From positions 620,001-684,000 of the forward strand of contig PGZF01000003.1 in NCBI GenBank assembly GCA_002840125.1: 64,000 bases of DNA. Direction: 5' to 3'. Of this stretch, positions 18,561 through 28,923 are shown piece by piece. Position 1 is the first letter of the stretch. Every line of letters begins with the position of its first letter. The position numbers and the translations under genes were made by a program. The stretch comes from Gammaproteobacteria bacterium HGW-Gammaproteobacteria-15. Lineage in GTDB: Bacteria; Pseudomonadota; Gammaproteobacteria; Enterobacterales; Alteromonadaceae. Below the pieces are notes generated by a model. The model worked only from the letters and a program-made list of their open reading frames with translations. It was not told where the DNA came from and searched no databases.

Positions 18561-19829
18561 TTAAGCGGCTTGCTTCTTAAACAGCTCGCGAAACACCGGG
18601 TAAATATCACTGACTTCTTTAATATGCTGAATGGCAAAGTTGTCATGCACCGGTAGCAGCTTTTCATATTCCTGCCACAGGCTTTGGTGAGCTCTGGGCG
18701 TAATTTCAATGTAAGCATAATAGCGCAGTAGTGGTAGTAACTTATTCGCCAGCAGCTCTGCGCAGGGAGCGCTGTCGTCAGTCCAGTTATCGCCATCGGA
18801 TGCCTGGGCTGCGTATATATTCCATTCCACCGGGTTGTAGCGCTCCTGCACTATGTCATACATCAGCTTTACCGCGCTGGACACTATAGTGCCGCCGGTT
18901 TCCTGTGAATAAAAGAACTCCTGTTCATCCACTTCTTTGGCCTGGGTATGATGGCGGATATACACCACCTCGACATTTTTGTAGCTGCGGCTTAAAAACA
19001 GATACAGCAGTATATAAAAACGTTTCGCCATATCTTTGGTGGCCTGATCCATAGAACCTGACACATCCATCAGACAAAACATCACTGCTTTGCTGGTTGG
19101 CTCTGGCCGTTTTTGAAAATTACGAAAGCGTAAATCAAAGCTGTCGATAAAAGGCACAGCAGCAATGCGCAGTTTTAGTGTGTCAATATCGTCAATGATA
19201 CTGCGCAGCAACTGCTGATCCGGCACCGGTTCGCGCTCCAGCGCGCTAAGTTGCTGCTCCAGTTCACGCAGCCGGGCTTTTTTATCGGCTGTCATAGCAA
19301 CACGCCGGGCCAGAGAACCCCGTAACGAGCGCACTATGTCAATATTGCTTGGCACACCTTCAGAGCGGTAACCGGCCCGTACATTTTTATATTGCACCAG
19401 TTTATCTAACTGGTTTTTTCTCAGGTTGGGCAGTTCTAAATCCTCAAACAACAGATCCAGATACTCATCTTTGGAGATAGAAAACACAAAATCATCTGTG
19501 CCCTCACCGTCGTTAGCCGGATCTCCTGAACCACTGCCCGAGCCAGCACCACCTTGGGGCCGTTTAATACGATCACCCGGGCTGAACTGATCGTTGCCCG
19601 GATGCACTATTTGCCTGCGGCCGCCTTTACCCTGATGAAAAAACGGCTCAGTAATGTCTTTACTGGGAATAGTGACACTTTCACCGCTGCTAATGTCGGT
19701 AACACTGCGTTTGCTGATGGCGTCCGACACTGCTTTTTTAATTTGTTGCTTGTAGCGGCGAATAAAGCGCTGGCGGTTTACCGCGCTTTTATTCTTACCA
19801 TTCAGCCGTCTGTCTATAAAGTGCGCCAT
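18561..19829 (-). CDS. yeaH: YeaH/YhbH family protein (DUF444)
   Basis: The protein has 422 residues with the DUF444 layout. A basic N-terminus (residues 1-60) is followed by a Gly/Ser-rich linker containing [12 protein letters not shown], and a C-terminal von Willebrand A-like domain with the MIDAS-type DVSGSM motif. It belongs to the PrkA operon and is thought to work with the kinase, perhaps as an adaptor. GGAGGTAGT precedes the ATG. Spacing to its neighbours is 17 and 28 bases. Confidence 0.94.
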   Translation of the reverse strand: MAHFIDRRLNGKNKSAVNRQRFIRRYKQQIKKAVSDAISKRSVTDISSGESVTIPSKDITEPFFHQGKGGRRQIVHPGNDQFSPGDRIKRPQGGAGSGSGSGDPANDGEGTDDFVFSISKDEYLDLLFEDLELPNLRKNQLDKLVQYKNVRAGYRSEGVPSNIDIVRSLRGSLARRVAMTADKKARLRELEQQLSALEREPVPDQQLLRSIIDDIDTLKLRIAAVPFIDSFDLRFRNFQKRPEPTSKAVMFCLMDVSGSMDQATKDMAKRFYILLYLFLSRSYKNVEVVYIRHHTQAKEVDEQEFFYSQETGGTIVSSAVKLMYDIVQERYNPVEWNIYAAQASDGDNWTDDSAPCAELLANKLLPLLRYYAYIEITPRAHQSLWQEYEKLLPVHDNFAIQHIKEVSDIYPVFRELFKKQAA

Positions 19830-19846
19830 ACTACCTCCGGCTTACG

Positions 19847-21769
19847 TTACTGCGATTTACGTACGCGCAGATACCACTCTGACAACAACCTTACCTGCTT
19901 ACGGGTATAGCCTTTTTCCATCATCCGGTTGACAAAATCATCGTGTTTTTTCTGATCATCGGTTGAAGTTTTGGCATTAAACGAAATTACCGGCAGCAAC
20001 TCTTCTGTGCTGGAGAACATTTTCTTCTCTATCACTGTGCGCAGCTTCTCGTAGCTGGTCCAGGTTGGGTTTTTGCCATTGTTTTTCGCTTTGGCTCTAA
20101 GCACAAAGTTAACTATTTCATTGCGGAAATCTTTCGGGTTACTGATGCCGGCAGGTTTTTCGATCTTTTCCAGCTCTGCGTTCAGTGCTGAGCGGTCAAA
20201 TAACTGGCCGGTTTCCGGATCACGGTATTCCTGATCCTGGATCCAGAAATCAGCATAAATCACGTAGCGATCAAAGATATTCTGCCCGTACTCAGAATAG
20301 GACTCTAAATACGCGGTTTGAATTTCTTTACCGATAAATTCAATATATTTAGGGATCAAATAGCCTTTTAAATGCTCCAGATACCGCTCTGCCACATCGG
20401 CAGGGAATTGCTCACGTTCTATCTGCTGTTCCAGTACATAAAACAGGTGTACCGGGTTGGCGGCCACTTCGGTGCTGTCGAAGTTAAATACCCGCGATAA
20501 AATTTTAAAAGCAAAACGGGTCGATAAGCCTGTCATGCCTTCATCGACGCCGGCGTAGTCGCGGTACTCCTGATACGATTTTGCCTTAGGATCGGTGTCT
20601 TTTAAGCTTTCACCGTCGTAAACGCGCATTTTGGAGTAAATGCTGGAGTTATCGGGGGTTTTCAACCGGGACAACACGGCAAACTGTGCCAGGGAGCTTA
20701 AGGTGCCCGGTGCACAAGGTGCAGTATTCAGCTCGCTGTGTTCCAATAGCTTCTGGTATATCCGCTTCTCTTCACTAACCCGCAGGCAGTAAGGTACTTT
20801 TACAATGTAAACCCGATCAAGAAAGGCTTCATTGTTCTTGTTATTACGAAAGGTTTGCCACTCAGATTCATTGCTGTGTGCCAGTATAATGCCGTCAAAC
20901 GGCAAAGCCGCTAAGCCTTCGGTACCATTGTAGTTACCTTCCTGCGTTGCTGTCAGTAAAGGGTGCAGCACCTTAATCGGCGCTTTGAACATCTCAACAA
21001 ATTCCATCAGGCCCTGATTAGCGCGGCAAAGTGCACCAGAGTAGCTATAAGCATCGGGGTCATTCTGGGCGAAGTGTTCCAACTGGCGGATATCCACTTT
21101 ACCTACCAGTGAAGCAATATCCTGATTGTTTTCATCGCCTGGCTCGGTTTTGGCAATGGCCAGCTGATCCAATATAGACGGGTATTTTTTCACCACCTTA
21201 AACTGGCTGATATCGCCGTTATACTCGTGTAGCCGTTTGCTGGCCCAGGGCGACATAATATTGCGCAGGTAGCGTTTAGGGATACCGTATTCCTGCTGCA
21301 GAATATTGCCATCTTCGTTAACGTCGAACAGGCACAGCGGATGGTCGTATACCGGTGAGCCTTTTAAGTAATAAATCGGAATTTGCTGCATTAAATGTTT
21401 CAGCTTTTCGGCCAGTGACGACTTACCGCCGCCCACCGGGCCAAGTAAATACAGAATTTGTTTGCGCTCTTCCAGCCCTTGCGCCGAGTGCTTCAGGTAA
21501 GACACAATTTGTTCGATAGCATCTTCCATACCATAAAATTCGGAAAATGCCGGATAGCGTGCTATTACCCGGTTGGAGAACAGCCTGCTTAACTGTGGGT
21601 CTTGCGCAGTATCGGTCAGTTCGGGTTTACCTATAGCCAGCAATAAACGCTCTGCTGCACTGGCGTAACAGCTTTTGTCGTTTTTGCATAACGCCAGGAA
21701 TTCCTGGATGCTATATTCTTCTTCTTTCGCAGCTTCGTAGCGTGATTTATAGTGCTCGAAAATACTCAT
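19847..21769 (-). CDS. prkA: PrkA-type AAA+ serine protein kinase (YeaG)
   Basis: The protein has 640 residues. An N-terminal AAA+ module has Walker A GPVGGGKSS at residues 110-118, and a C-terminal kinase-like domain follows. YeaG/PrkA phosphorylates proteins during nutrient stress. I start at the ATG 21769, six bases after GGAGGTG; a GTG two codons earlier overlaps that site. It is the first gene of the three-gene operon prkA-yeaH-ycgB. The upstream 228 bases contain no gene except the convergent sodB terminator, so the operon promoter must lie there. Confidence 0.95.
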   Translation of the reverse strand: MSIFEHYKSRYEAAKEEEYSIQEFLALCKNDKSCYASAAERLLLAIGKPELTDTAQDPQLSRLFSNRVIARYPAFSEFYGMEDAIEQIVSYLKHSAQGLEERKQILYLLGPVGGGKSSLAEKLKHLMQQIPIYYLKGSPVYDHPLCLFDVNEDGNILQQEYGIPKRYLRNIMSPWASKRLHEYNGDISQFKVVKKYPSILDQLAIAKTEPGDENNQDIASLVGKVDIRQLEHFAQNDPDAYSYSGALCRANQGLMEFVEMFKAPIKVLHPLLTATQEGNYNGTEGLAALPFDGIILAHSNESEWQTFRNNKNNEAFLDRVYIVKVPYCLRVSEEKRIYQKLLEHSELNTAPCAPGTLSSLAQFAVLSRLKTPDNSSIYSKMRVYDGESLKDTDPKAKSYQEYRDYAGVDEGMTGLSTRFAFKILSRVFNFDSTEVAANPVHLFYVLEQQIEREQFPADVAERYLEHLKGYLIPKYIEFIGKEIQTAYLESYSEYGQNIFDRYVIYADFWIQDQEYRDPETGQLFDRSALNAELEKIEKPAGISNPKDFRNEIVNFVLRAKAKNNGKNPTWTSYEKLRTVIEKKMFSSTEELLPVISFNAKTSTDDQKKHDDFVNRMMEKGYTRKQVRLLSEWYLRVRKSQ

Positions 21770-21954
21770 ATGCACCTCCAGCTTTTAAACATCGGAAAAG
21801 GGTGGCAGCCAAGCTGTTATCTTAAGGTTAGACAGTAAAGCGGATTCCCGCCTGACTAATTGACAGAAAAATCTATAAATTTCTTCAGGCTATAGTGGCT
21901 GAGGGCAAAATGGTTTAAATGGCATACTGCGGGGAAATGTAAAGCTTGGTGGAC

Positions 21955-21978
21955 AAAAAACCCGGCATAAGCCGGGTT
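21955..21978 (-). terminator. Terminator of sodB
   Basis: On the minus strand AACCCGGC-TTAT-GCCGGGTT is followed by a T run (the six A residues at 21955-21960 on the plus strand). Confidence 0.9.
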
Positions 21979-21997
21979 CATTTAATACAGCTAAGTC

Positions 21998-22582
21998 TTA
22001 CTTAGCAAAGTTTTCGCTGGCGAATTTCCAGTTAACCAGTGCCCAGAATGCATCCAGATAAGTAGGGCGGGCATTACGGTAGTCAATGTAGTATGCGTGT
22101 TCCCACAAATCTACAGTCATTACCGGCGTTACGCTGGTATCGGTTAAAGGCGTGGCGGCATTGCTGGTGTTAACAATATCCAGGCTGCCATCGGCTTTTT
22201 TCACTAACCAGGTCCAGCTTGAACCAAAGTTGTTCACGGCTTTGTCGTTAAATGCGGTTTTAAATGCAGCAAAAGAGCCCCATTTAGCATTGATAGCATC
22301 GGCTAAAGCACCTGTTGGCTCGCCGCCACCGTTTGGTGATAAGCAGTGCCAGTAGAAAGTGTGGTTCCATACCTGAGCGGCGTTATTGAAAATGCCACCT
22401 TCTGAGGTACGCACGATATCTTCCAGAGATTTACCGGCAAAGGGGGTGCCTTCAATCAAACCATTTAGTTTTACCACGTAGGTATTGTGGTGCTTGCCGT
22501 AATGGTATTCCAGAGTTTCTGCGGAAATGTGTGGCGCTAAAGCGTCTTTTGCATAAGGTAATGCTGGTAATTCAAAGGCCAT
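21998..22582 (-). CDS. sodB: Superoxide dismutase [Fe]
   Basis: The enzyme dismutates superoxide in the cytoplasm and has 194 residues. The N-terminal [10 protein letters not shown] and [11 protein letters not shown] segments (His27 as metal ligand), [17 protein letters not shown], and the C-terminal [16 protein letters not shown] (Asp and His ligands) place it in the Fe/Mn family. The overall pattern, including [11 protein letters not shown], fits the iron type. It is a single-gene transcript with its own strong terminator. Confidence 0.97.
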   Translation of the reverse strand: MAFELPALPYAKDALAPHISAETLEYHYGKHHNTYVVKLNGLIEGTPFAGKSLEDIVRTSEGGIFNNAAQVWNHTFYWHCLSPNGGGEPTGALADAINAKWGSFAAFKTAFNDKAVNNFGSSWTWLVKKADGSLDIVNTSNAATPLTDTSVTPVMTVDLWEHAYYIDYRNARPTYLDAFWALVNWKFASENFAK

Positions 22583-22821
22583 TGTCGTTCTCCGTTGGCG
22601 TTGTTTATGATGTCTGCATGGCGTAGACTACAAAACCTGACTAAAATACTCAAGTTTTACAGTATTGATTATTGGCTGATCCAGTGTAGTCGGATGTGAT
22701 AATCAGCGCTTAAGGTTGTAGCACCAGAGGTGGGGATTTTTTCTCAGATCTCAAGTGCCAGTTACGACAGAACAGCGTAAAATGTCTGCCAGTCTGAAAA
22801 TGCTCATGTTGTGAGGTGTTA

Positions 22822-23163
22822 ATGGAAACGTTAGATAAAATTAAGCAGCAAATTGCTGAGAACCCAATTCTGTTATTTATGAAAGGCTCGCCTAAATTCC
22901 CAAGTTGTGGCTTTTCGGCGCAGGCTTCACAGGCGCTGATTGCCTGTGGCGAACAATTTGCTTTTGTAGATATTTTGCAAAACCCGGATATCCGTGCTGA
23001 ATTACCCAAATATGCCAACTGGCCTACTTTTCCCCAGCTGTGGGTAGACGGTGAACTGGTTGGTGGTTGTGATATCGTGCTGGAAATGTTTCAGCGTGGT
23101 GAGCTGCAGCCATTGATCAAAGAAACTGCTGCTAAATACAAAACCGATACCGCCGCAGAGTAA
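22822..23163 (+). CDS. grxD: Monothiol glutaredoxin Grx4
   Basis: The protein has 113 residues. The monothiol active site CGFS is at residues 29-32 (SPKFPSCGFSAQ), and the glutathione-binding segment WPTFPQLWVDGELVGGCDI is present. Grx4 proteins carry and deliver [2Fe-2S] clusters. I start at the ATG 22822 after GAGGTG. A 12-bp perfect hairpin terminator follows. Confidence 0.96.
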   Translation: METLDKIKQQIAENPILLFMKGSPKFPSCGFSAQASQALIACGEQFAFVDILQNPDIRAELPKYANWPTFPQLWVDGELVGGCDIVLEMFQRGELQPLIKETAAKYKTDTAAE

Positions 23164-23180
23164 ACTCTTGCTGTGGTAAA

Positions 23181-23212
23181 TATAAAGGCCGCTTCTTATT
23201 GCGGCCTTTATA
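23181..23212 (+). terminator. Terminator of grxD
   Basis: TATAAAGGCCGC and GCGGCCTTTATA are perfect inverted copies around an eight-base loop. Confidence 0.85.
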
Positions 23213-23250
23213 TTTTGGTGGCTATGCTGCGCGTTTATATTGCGCGTATT

Positions 23251-23919
23251 TTACACCGGTTCACTGGTGTCTTCGCGGGTTTCTTCCACTGCCTGCGCCA
23301 GCGGCCAGCCGCCAAGTTGTTTCCAGCTGTTAACAATATAACAAAATAGCTCAGCAGTGCGCTCCGTATCATACAAAGCGCTGTGGGCTTCTTTGTTATT
23401 AAATTCAATACCTGCAGCCTGGCAGGCTTTGGCAAGTACAGTTTGCCCCAGCGCTAATGCCGATAAACTGGTGGTGTCAAATGACACAAACGCATGAAAA
23501 GGCGAGCGTTTAAAGTTAAGCCGTTCCACTGCGGCGTTAAAAAAGCTCTGATCAAAGGCGGCGTTATGCGCCACGATAACACTGCGCTGGCAGTCGGCGT
23601 CTTTTTGCGCTTTGCGTACTGCTTTACATATTTCCGTAATGGCTTCGCGCTCTGGCACTGCGCCACGCAGTGGGTTAAAGGGATCTATACCGTTAAATGC
23701 CAATGAACTGGCATCCAGATTTGCCCCCTCGAAGGGCTCAACGTGAAAGTGCAGTGTGTGTAGCGGAACTAAATTGCCGTCATCGTCCATATCCAGCAAG
23801 GTGGCGGCTATTTCCAGTAAAGCATCTGTTTTTGCATTAAAGCCTGCGGTTTCCACGTCGATAACTACAGGGTAGTAACCGCGGAAGCGCTGCGCCAGCT
23901 GTGATCTTGGTTGTGTCAT
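23251..23919 (-). CDS. rnt: Ribonuclease T
   Basis: This DEDDh 3'-5' exoribonuclease has 222 residues and trims tRNA and other stable RNA ends. The four acidic residues and the His are in [10 protein letters not shown] (Asp, Glu), [12 protein letters not shown] (Asp) and [14 protein letters not shown] (His, Asp). It is encoded between grxD (convergent) and motY (divergent). Confidence 0.96.
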   Translation of the reverse strand: MTQPRSQLAQRFRGYYPVVIDVETAGFNAKTDALLEIAATLLDMDDDGNLVPLHTLHFHVEPFEGANLDASSLAFNGIDPFNPLRGAVPEREAITEICKAVRKAQKDADCQRSVIVAHNAAFDQSFFNAAVERLNFKRSPFHAFVSFDTTSLSALALGQTVLAKACQAAGIEFNNKEAHSALYDTERTAELFCYIVNSWKQLGGWPLAQAVEETREDTSEPV

Positions 23920-24052
23920 AACATCGCCAATTTACCAATCAGCGGCTATTATGCCAAAGAATTGCGTCAGCGTCTTGTTGCGGCATAGTGTTTGCTTAAC
24001 ATAAAACCAAATTGCCATAAATTGCTTACCGACAGTGGTGGAAAGCCAGAAA

Positions 24053-24922
24053 ATGCGAACTTTATTAATGATCAGCAGCCTGTTGTGCAGTGCCAGTGTG
24101 TTGGCGCAGCCACAGTTGCGTCAATATTCTGCCAGTATTGAGCAATCAGTCTGGCAATTAAGTAAAAACACCCCGTTGGAGTGTCAGCTGCAGCATGAAA
24201 TTCCGCAGTTTGGCCAGGCGGTATTTCGCAGTGTAGCCAGTAAAGGGCTGAACCTGGATTTTGAATTACAAATGTTACGCCTGCCCGACAACTATGGCTT
24301 AGCTGAGGTGCTGTCAGTGCCGCCGGCCTGGCGTCCTGGCACCCCTGCTAAAGCGGTGGCCAGCATGAAGCTGTTAAAGCAATACAATGGCGATCTGCCG
24401 AAAAAAACGGCCTGGACCTTACTGACGGAACTGGAGCAGGGCTTTAGCCCGACATTTTACTTCAGCGACTGGTACAGCCCTTACGACAAAGTGGTGGCGG
24501 CGATGAACCCGGTGCAGTTTCCGGCAAATTACCATCAGTTTAATCAGTGTGTGTCGCGTTTACTGCCGTATGGCTTTGATGATATTGCTTTTACTGTACT
24601 GCGCTATGAAAGCGGTGGCGACCAGTTAACCCGGGAGTCTGAGCGCAGGCTGGCGCAGATAGCTGAATACCTGAAATATGATCAGGATATCGACCTTGTA
24701 GAAATTCAGGGCTACACCGACAGTTATGGCGGGCGCTGGATGAACGAGCAGTTATCGGTAAAGCGGGCTGAGAAAGTAAAAAGCTTTTTTGTTGCAGCCG
24801 GGCTAAGTGCAGAGAAAGTTCAGGTAGAAGGTTTTGGTGAACGGCGCCACGTAGCGCCAAACGATACTGCCTTAGAACGTAAACAAAACCGCAGGGTCGT
24901 GTTGCAGCTGACTAAGCCTTAA
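24053..24922 (+). CDS. motY: Flagellar T-ring protein MotY-like, OmpA-type
   Basis: The protein has 289 residues. A signal peptide spans residues 1-19 (SLLCSASVLAQ). The N-terminal domain resembles MotY of polar sodium-driven flagella (RQYSASIEQSVWQLSKNTPLECQ). The C-terminal OmpA-like peptidoglycan-binding domain reads IQGYTDSYGGRWMNEQLSVKRAEKV. MotY helps anchor stator units in Vibrio-type motors. I chose the ATG at 24053, with GGAAAG upstream. It is divergent from rnt. Confidence 0.87.
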   Translation: MRTLLMISSLLCSASVLAQPQLRQYSASIEQSVWQLSKNTPLECQLQHEIPQFGQAVFRSVASKGLNLDFELQMLRLPDNYGLAEVLSVPPAWRPGTPAKAVASMKLLKQYNGDLPKKTAWTLLTELEQGFSPTFYFSDWYSPYDKVVAAMNPVQFPANYHQFNQCVSRLLPYGFDDIAFTVLRYESGGDQLTRESERRLAQIAEYLKYDQDIDLVEIQGYTDSYGGRWMNEQLSVKRAEKVKSFFVAAGLSAEKVQVEGFGERRHVAPNDTALERKQNRRVVLQLTKP

Positions 24923-24927
24923 CCGGC

Positions 24928-25254
24928 TTAGTTTTGCACCATAACATCAACCTGACGCCAGTTATCGCGGCTTGAGATCAGCACCCGTACCTGGTTGCCA
25001 TTGAGGGTAAAATATAAATGTTCGCGGCCATACCGGCTTTGTACTGAATTGGGCTGGCCCAGTTGCTGGATATAAAAATCGCGTAGTGTGGCTTCGCTTT
25101 GCTGGCTAAAGTAACTGAGTACCGCAGGAAATTTATTATCAAGCCGGGCAAATTCACGCGCATCTTCCGGCAGCGGGATCTGGTAAAAATCTTTAGCGGC
25201 AACGCTCTGCCCGTAACTGAATAACGCCAGACATAATAAAACGGCTATCCGCAT
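24928..25254 (-). CDS. Exported protein of unknown function, 108 aa
   Basis: I do not recognise a family. Residues 1-20 form a signal peptide (MRIAVLLCLALFSYGQSVAA). The mature 88 residues have alternating polar and aromatic positions and the stretch GREHLYFTLNGNQVRVLIS, which suggests a small beta-sandwich or beta-grasp. Its stop codon lies five bases from that of convergent motY. It is probably periplasmic. Confidence 0.7.
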   Translation of the reverse strand: MRIAVLLCLALFSYGQSVAAKDFYQIPLPEDAREFARLDNKFPAVLSYFSQQSEATLRDFYIQQLGQPNSVQSRYGREHLYFTLNGNQVRVLISSRDNWRQVDVMVQN

Positions 25255-25302
25255 TTTTTGCCCTTACTTTTATTTATTATTCTGCGCTACCTTAGCAAAC
25301 TT

Positions 25303-27183
25303 TTATTGCTCTTGCCCAGCAACTTGAAAACGGTTAGCGGCCAGCCGATTACACAGCTGTTGTGTTAACGGTAGCGGTTCAGCACAAATCTGACAGGCCA
25401 GCAGCTCGGCCAACAGTGGCGACAGCATAATGCCTCTGGCGCCCATAGCACCTATCAGGTACAGGTTTTGCTGCTCAGCCAAGGGGCCAACCAAGGGCAG
25501 ATGATCCGGCACGGTAGCCCGAAATGCCGCAGTGGCGTCTGTTACTTCAGCCTCTGCAAACCAGGCGGGTTGCTGCAACTCTTGCTGCACCAGTGCCAGG
25601 TTTTCGCTGTTGTCCTGCGCGCTGATAAAGGCTTCTGTTGCGTTACGATCAAAGGTAGCGCCAACACTGTGCAGGTTTTGCCACTGCGGCGTAATATACC
25701 CTTTGTGACACAACACCGTTTTAAGTGGCGCCATTGCACTGGCTTGCACATAGCTGACCTGGCCGCGGATTTTATTCAGCGGCAACTGTGCCGTTGGGGC
25801 AAATTCTGCCAGTTTGCTACCACAGGCTAATACTAAAACTGCTGAGTGTAATTCTCCGGCCGCAGTATCTACATGCCATCCGCTATGATGTTGCTTTATC
25901 GCCCGTACTTTACAATCAGGGCTAAAGCGAAATAACTTTTGCTGCTGTAAGTATTGCAGCGCCTGCAGACAAAACTGCTGCGGGCTTAGCCAGCCGGCCA
26001 GCGGCAAGTAAATGCCGCTGTGGGGCAGTTCAAGCCCGGCAATGGCAGAGGCTTCACTGGCATTGACAGCCTGTACCAGTTCAGCTGGCCACAGTGCTTT
26101 ATCCATCAGTTTTTGCTGGCGCTGTTGTAGCAGCGTATTGCTGGCCAGATGCAGCAAGCCACACCAGTCCATGGCAAAACTCAGCCCTTGTTGTTGCCAG
26201 TGCTGATAAAAGCGCCGGGCAAACAAAAAGGCCTGAGCGTGTAACTGGCTGTCATCGGTGAGGTTGGCATGCAGGTTAGGATATACCGCGCCCTGGCGGT
26301 TTTGTGACGCCTGGCGCGCCACCCTGTCATCTTCGCAAATAAGATGCACGGCCACACCGCGCTGAGTCAGTGCCAAAGCTGTACAAAGCGATGCTATACC
26401 GCCGCCTATAATAGTAACTTTATCATTTAACAGTGTAGGCGTTGCTAAAGGTGTAGCGGTATCCGTTGCCATGATGGCGGTCAGCATTTCACGCTTGCGG
26501 CCAAAGCCTTTAATTTTACTGACAGTAAAGCCAGCCTGTTGCAGGCCACGCTTTACCAGCCCGGCAGAGGTAAAGGTAGCTACTGTGCTGCCATTGCCAC
26601 TTAGCCGGGCCAGGCCGGTAAACAGCTGCTGCTGCCACATATCCGGGTTTTTGCTGGGGGCAAAACCATCAAGGTAAATTGCATCTGCTGTGGCATTAAG
26701 CTGTGGCAGCAGGGTATTTACATCGCCAAACCATAAATCCAGTATTACGCTGCCATTATCAAAGCTAAGCCGGTGACAACCGCCAATACACAGCGGATAA
26801 GCGTGCAGCAGTTGCTGGCACTGCGGTTTAAGCTCGGTGTGTACTGCCAGTGTCTGGGTTAAATCGGCAAGGCTTAACGGGAATTTTTCAAAACTACTGA
26901 AATACAGGCGTTGGCAGGCGGCGTCTGGAAACTGCTGGCGGTATTGACGAAAGCGCAGCCAGCTCAGCAGAAAGTTAGCGCCTGTGCCAAAACCGGTTTC
27001 AATAATATGGAAGGCGGGCTCTGAATGTGTGAGCCAGCGCTGAGGTAAGCCATTTTGCTGTAAAAATACGTAATCGGTTTCGGCCATACCACCGTCATTG
27101 GAAAAATAGACATCATCAAAATCTGACGCCACAGGCGTGCCTTGTTCATTAAAATGTATTTTGGCGTGTGTAAGCTGAGACAT
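25303..27183 (-). CDS. mnmC: Bifunctional tRNA wobble uridine enzyme MnmC
   Basis: The protein has 626 residues. The N-terminal part (residues 1-240) is the methyltransferase that makes mnm5s2U34, with VIETGFGTGANFLLSW as SAM site and DAIYLDGFAPSKNPDMW. The C-terminal part is the FAD-dependent oxidoreductase that removes the carboxymethyl group (VTIIGGGIASLCTALAL as FAD site; LIGAMGARGIMLSPLLAELL near the end). I place the start at the ATG 27183 (MSQLTHAKIHFN); an upstream GTG extension is unlikely. The gene is divergent from fabB, as in E. coli. Confidence 0.95.
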   Translation of the reverse strand: MSQLTHAKIHFNEQGTPVASDFDDVYFSNDGGMAETDYVFLQQNGLPQRWLTHSEPAFHIIETGFGTGANFLLSWLRFRQYRQQFPDAACQRLYFSSFEKFPLSLADLTQTLAVHTELKPQCQQLLHAYPLCIGGCHRLSFDNGSVILDLWFGDVNTLLPQLNATADAIYLDGFAPSKNPDMWQQQLFTGLARLSGNGSTVATFTSAGLVKRGLQQAGFTVSKIKGFGRKREMLTAIMATDTATPLATPTLLNDKVTIIGGGIASLCTALALTQRGVAVHLICEDDRVARQASQNRQGAVYPNLHANLTDDSQLHAQAFLFARRFYQHWQQQGLSFAMDWCGLLHLASNTLLQQRQQKLMDKALWPAELVQAVNASEASAIAGLELPHSGIYLPLAGWLSPQQFCLQALQYLQQQKLFRFSPDCKVRAIKQHHSGWHVDTAAGELHSAVLVLACGSKLAEFAPTAQLPLNKIRGQVSYVQASAMAPLKTVLCHKGYITPQWQNLHSVGATFDRNATEAFISAQDNSENLALVQQELQQPAWFAEAEVTDATAAFRATVPDHLPLVGPLAEQQNLYLIGAMGARGIMLSPLLAELLACQICAEPLPLTQQLCNRLAANRFQVAGQEQ

Positions 27184-27247
27184 AGAAGGCGGGTCCACCA
27201 CAATATTCGGCTTGTAGTTTACCCTAAGCTATCGCAAAATTGAAAAC

Positions 27248-27265
27248 AGAGTACAAGTGTGCGCT
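27248..27265. promoter_or_regulatory. Candidate FabR operator upstream of fabB
   Basis: AGAGTACAAGTGTGCGCT closely resembles the imperfect palindrome bound by the fatty-acid repressor FabR in E. coli fabB and fabA promoters (AGCGTACA..TGT.CGCT as I recall it). It lies 92 bases before the fabB start, in the shared mnmC-fabB intergenic region. Confidence 0.5.
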
Positions 27266-27356
27266 GAAAGCTGACCACTTTGCAGAACAAAGTCCGTACA
27301 ATAGCGCACAGTATTATTTTAACCTTGCCGGCAATTGGCTGGTCGATGGAGAAAGC

Positions 27357-28571
27357 ATGAAAAGAGCGGTAATCACAGGTATTGGTATTGTGTCCAGTAT
27401 TGGTAATAACAAAGACGAAGTGCTGGCCTCGTTACAGGCCGGGCGCTCAGGCATTACCCGATCAGAAGAATTTGCTGAGCTGGGCCTGCGCTCACAGGTA
27501 TGGGGTAATATCAAACTGGAACCCAGTGAACTGATTGACCGTAAAGCTATGCGCTTTATGGGTGATGCTGCAGCCTATGCTTATCTTGCTATGCAAGAGG
27601 CCATGACAGACGCCGGTTTTACCGAAGAGCAAATTTCAAGCCCGCGTATTGGCTTAGTGGCGGGCTCTGGCGGCGCGTCATCTAAAGTACAGGTAGAAGC
27701 GGCTGATATTCTGCGTGAAAAAGGCGTAAAGCGGGTTGGCCCTTATGCGGTGCCAAAAACCATGTCCAGTACTTGTTCAGCCTGTCTGGCAACACCGTTT
27801 AAAATTAAAGGTGTTAACTATTCTATCAGCTCGGCCTGTGCCACCAGTGCGCACTGTATTGGCCATGCGGTAGAGTTGATCCAGCTGGGCAAGCAGGACG
27901 TGGTATTTGCCGGTGGCGGTGAGGAAGTACACTGGACGCTGGCAATGGAATTTGATGCGATGGGCGCGCTGTCTACCAAGTACAACGACTCCCCAGAGCT
28001 GGCATCGCGCACTTATGATGCGAACCGCGATGGTTTTGTCATCAGCGGTGGCGGTGGCATGGTAGTGGTTGAAGAGCTGGAGCATGCCTTAGCCCGTGGT
28101 GCCACTATTTATGCTGAAGTAGTAGGTTATGGCGCAACGTCTGACGGCTATGACATGGTAGCGCCAAGTGGTGAAGGCGCCGTGCGTTGTATGCAAATGG
28201 CGATGCAAAATGTCACGGCTCAGGTAGATTACGTTAATACGCATGGTACCAGCACGCCGGTAGGTGATGTGAAAGAGCTGGGCGCTATCCAGGAAGTATT
28301 TGCCGGTAAATCACCAGCTATCAGTGCGACTAAAGCGATGACCGGCCATGCGCTGGGTGCTGCAGGCGTGCATGAAGCAATATATTCACTGCTGATGATG
28401 AAACACAGCTTTATCGCGCCTTCAATTAATATCGGCGAGCTGGATGAAGCCGCGCAGGGGCTGAATATTGTTACTAAAGCCACCCCGGCTGAGCTTAATA
28501 CCGTGATGTCGAACAGCTTTGGTTTTGGTGGTACTAATGCCACTTTAGTGATGCAAAAGTATCGTAGTTAG
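27357..28571 (+). CDS. fabB: Beta-ketoacyl-ACP synthase I
   Basis: This elongating condensing enzyme of fatty-acid synthesis is needed for unsaturated fatty acids. It has 404 residues from the ATG at 27357 ([16 protein letters not shown]), with GGAGAAAGC upstream. The catalytic triad is visible: Cys161 in [10 protein letters not shown], His296 in [12 protein letters not shown] and His331 in [10 protein letters not shown]; the numbering is two less than in E. coli. A frame extension upstream to 27240 covers the regulatory region and is not coding. Confidence 0.97.
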   Translation: MKRAVITGIGIVSSIGNNKDEVLASLQAGRSGITRSEEFAELGLRSQVWGNIKLEPSELIDRKAMRFMGDAAAYAYLAMQEAMTDAGFTEEQISSPRIGLVAGSGGASSKVQVEAADILREKGVKRVGPYAVPKTMSSTCSACLATPFKIKGVNYSISSACATSAHCIGHAVELIQLGKQDVVFAGGGEEVHWTLAMEFDAMGALSTKYNDSPELASRTYDANRDGFVISGGGGMVVVEELEHALARGATIYAEVVGYGATSDGYDMVAPSGEGAVRCMQMAMQNVTAQVDYVNTHGTSTPVGDVKELGAIQEVFAGKSPAISATKAMTGHALGAAGVHEAIYSLLMMKHSFIAPSINIGELDEAAQGLNIVTKATPAELNTVMSNSFGFGGTNATLVMQKYRS

Positions 28572-28594
28572 TAGCCACGGCTGCCAATACAGAT

Positions 28595-28627
28595 AAAAAA
28601 ACGGGCGCTTAATACGCCCGTTTTTTT
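28595..28627. terminator. Bidirectional terminator after fabB
   Basis: ACGGGCG and CGCCCGT flank a seven-base loop, with seven A residues before and seven T residues after. It serves fabB on the plus strand and the convergent small gene on the minus strand. Confidence 0.93.
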
Positions 28628-28641
28628 ATGCCTTGCTGTTT

Positions 28642-28836
28642 TTATGCTTCCGTATCATCCAGATCCCAGTCATCCAGTAACTGGCGTAAACGTTTTTGCT
28701 CCAGCAGATCATCTATGCGCCGCCGGGCTTCCAGCTTTTGTTTTGCTTTTTGATCTTTTGACGATACATCTTTGACGATCTCAACCTCATCTGTTAAGTC
28801 ATCCAGTTCAAAATCGTTGCTTTCTACCTGTGACAT
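28642..28836 (-). CDS. Small acidic coiled protein, PA3496-like
   Basis: The 64-residue protein has an acidic N-terminus (NDFELDDLTDEVEIV) and a basic helical C-terminal half (ARRRIDDLLEQKRLRQLL) ending DDWDLDD. This matches the pattern I recall for the PA3496 family, described as putative envelope integrity proteins. No signal peptide or membrane segment is seen. The function is unknown. Confidence 0.65.
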   Translation of the reverse strand: MSQVESNDFELDDLTDEVEIVKDVSSKDQKAKQKLEARRRIDDLLEQKRLRQLLDDWDLDDTEA

Positions 28837-28923
28837 AAGCGCACCTCAGATTTTTTTTGCTTATTTACCGAGATTTACCGGTTTTAAACAGTGAATTATT
28901 TTTTTACAGACGATAAAAATTTT

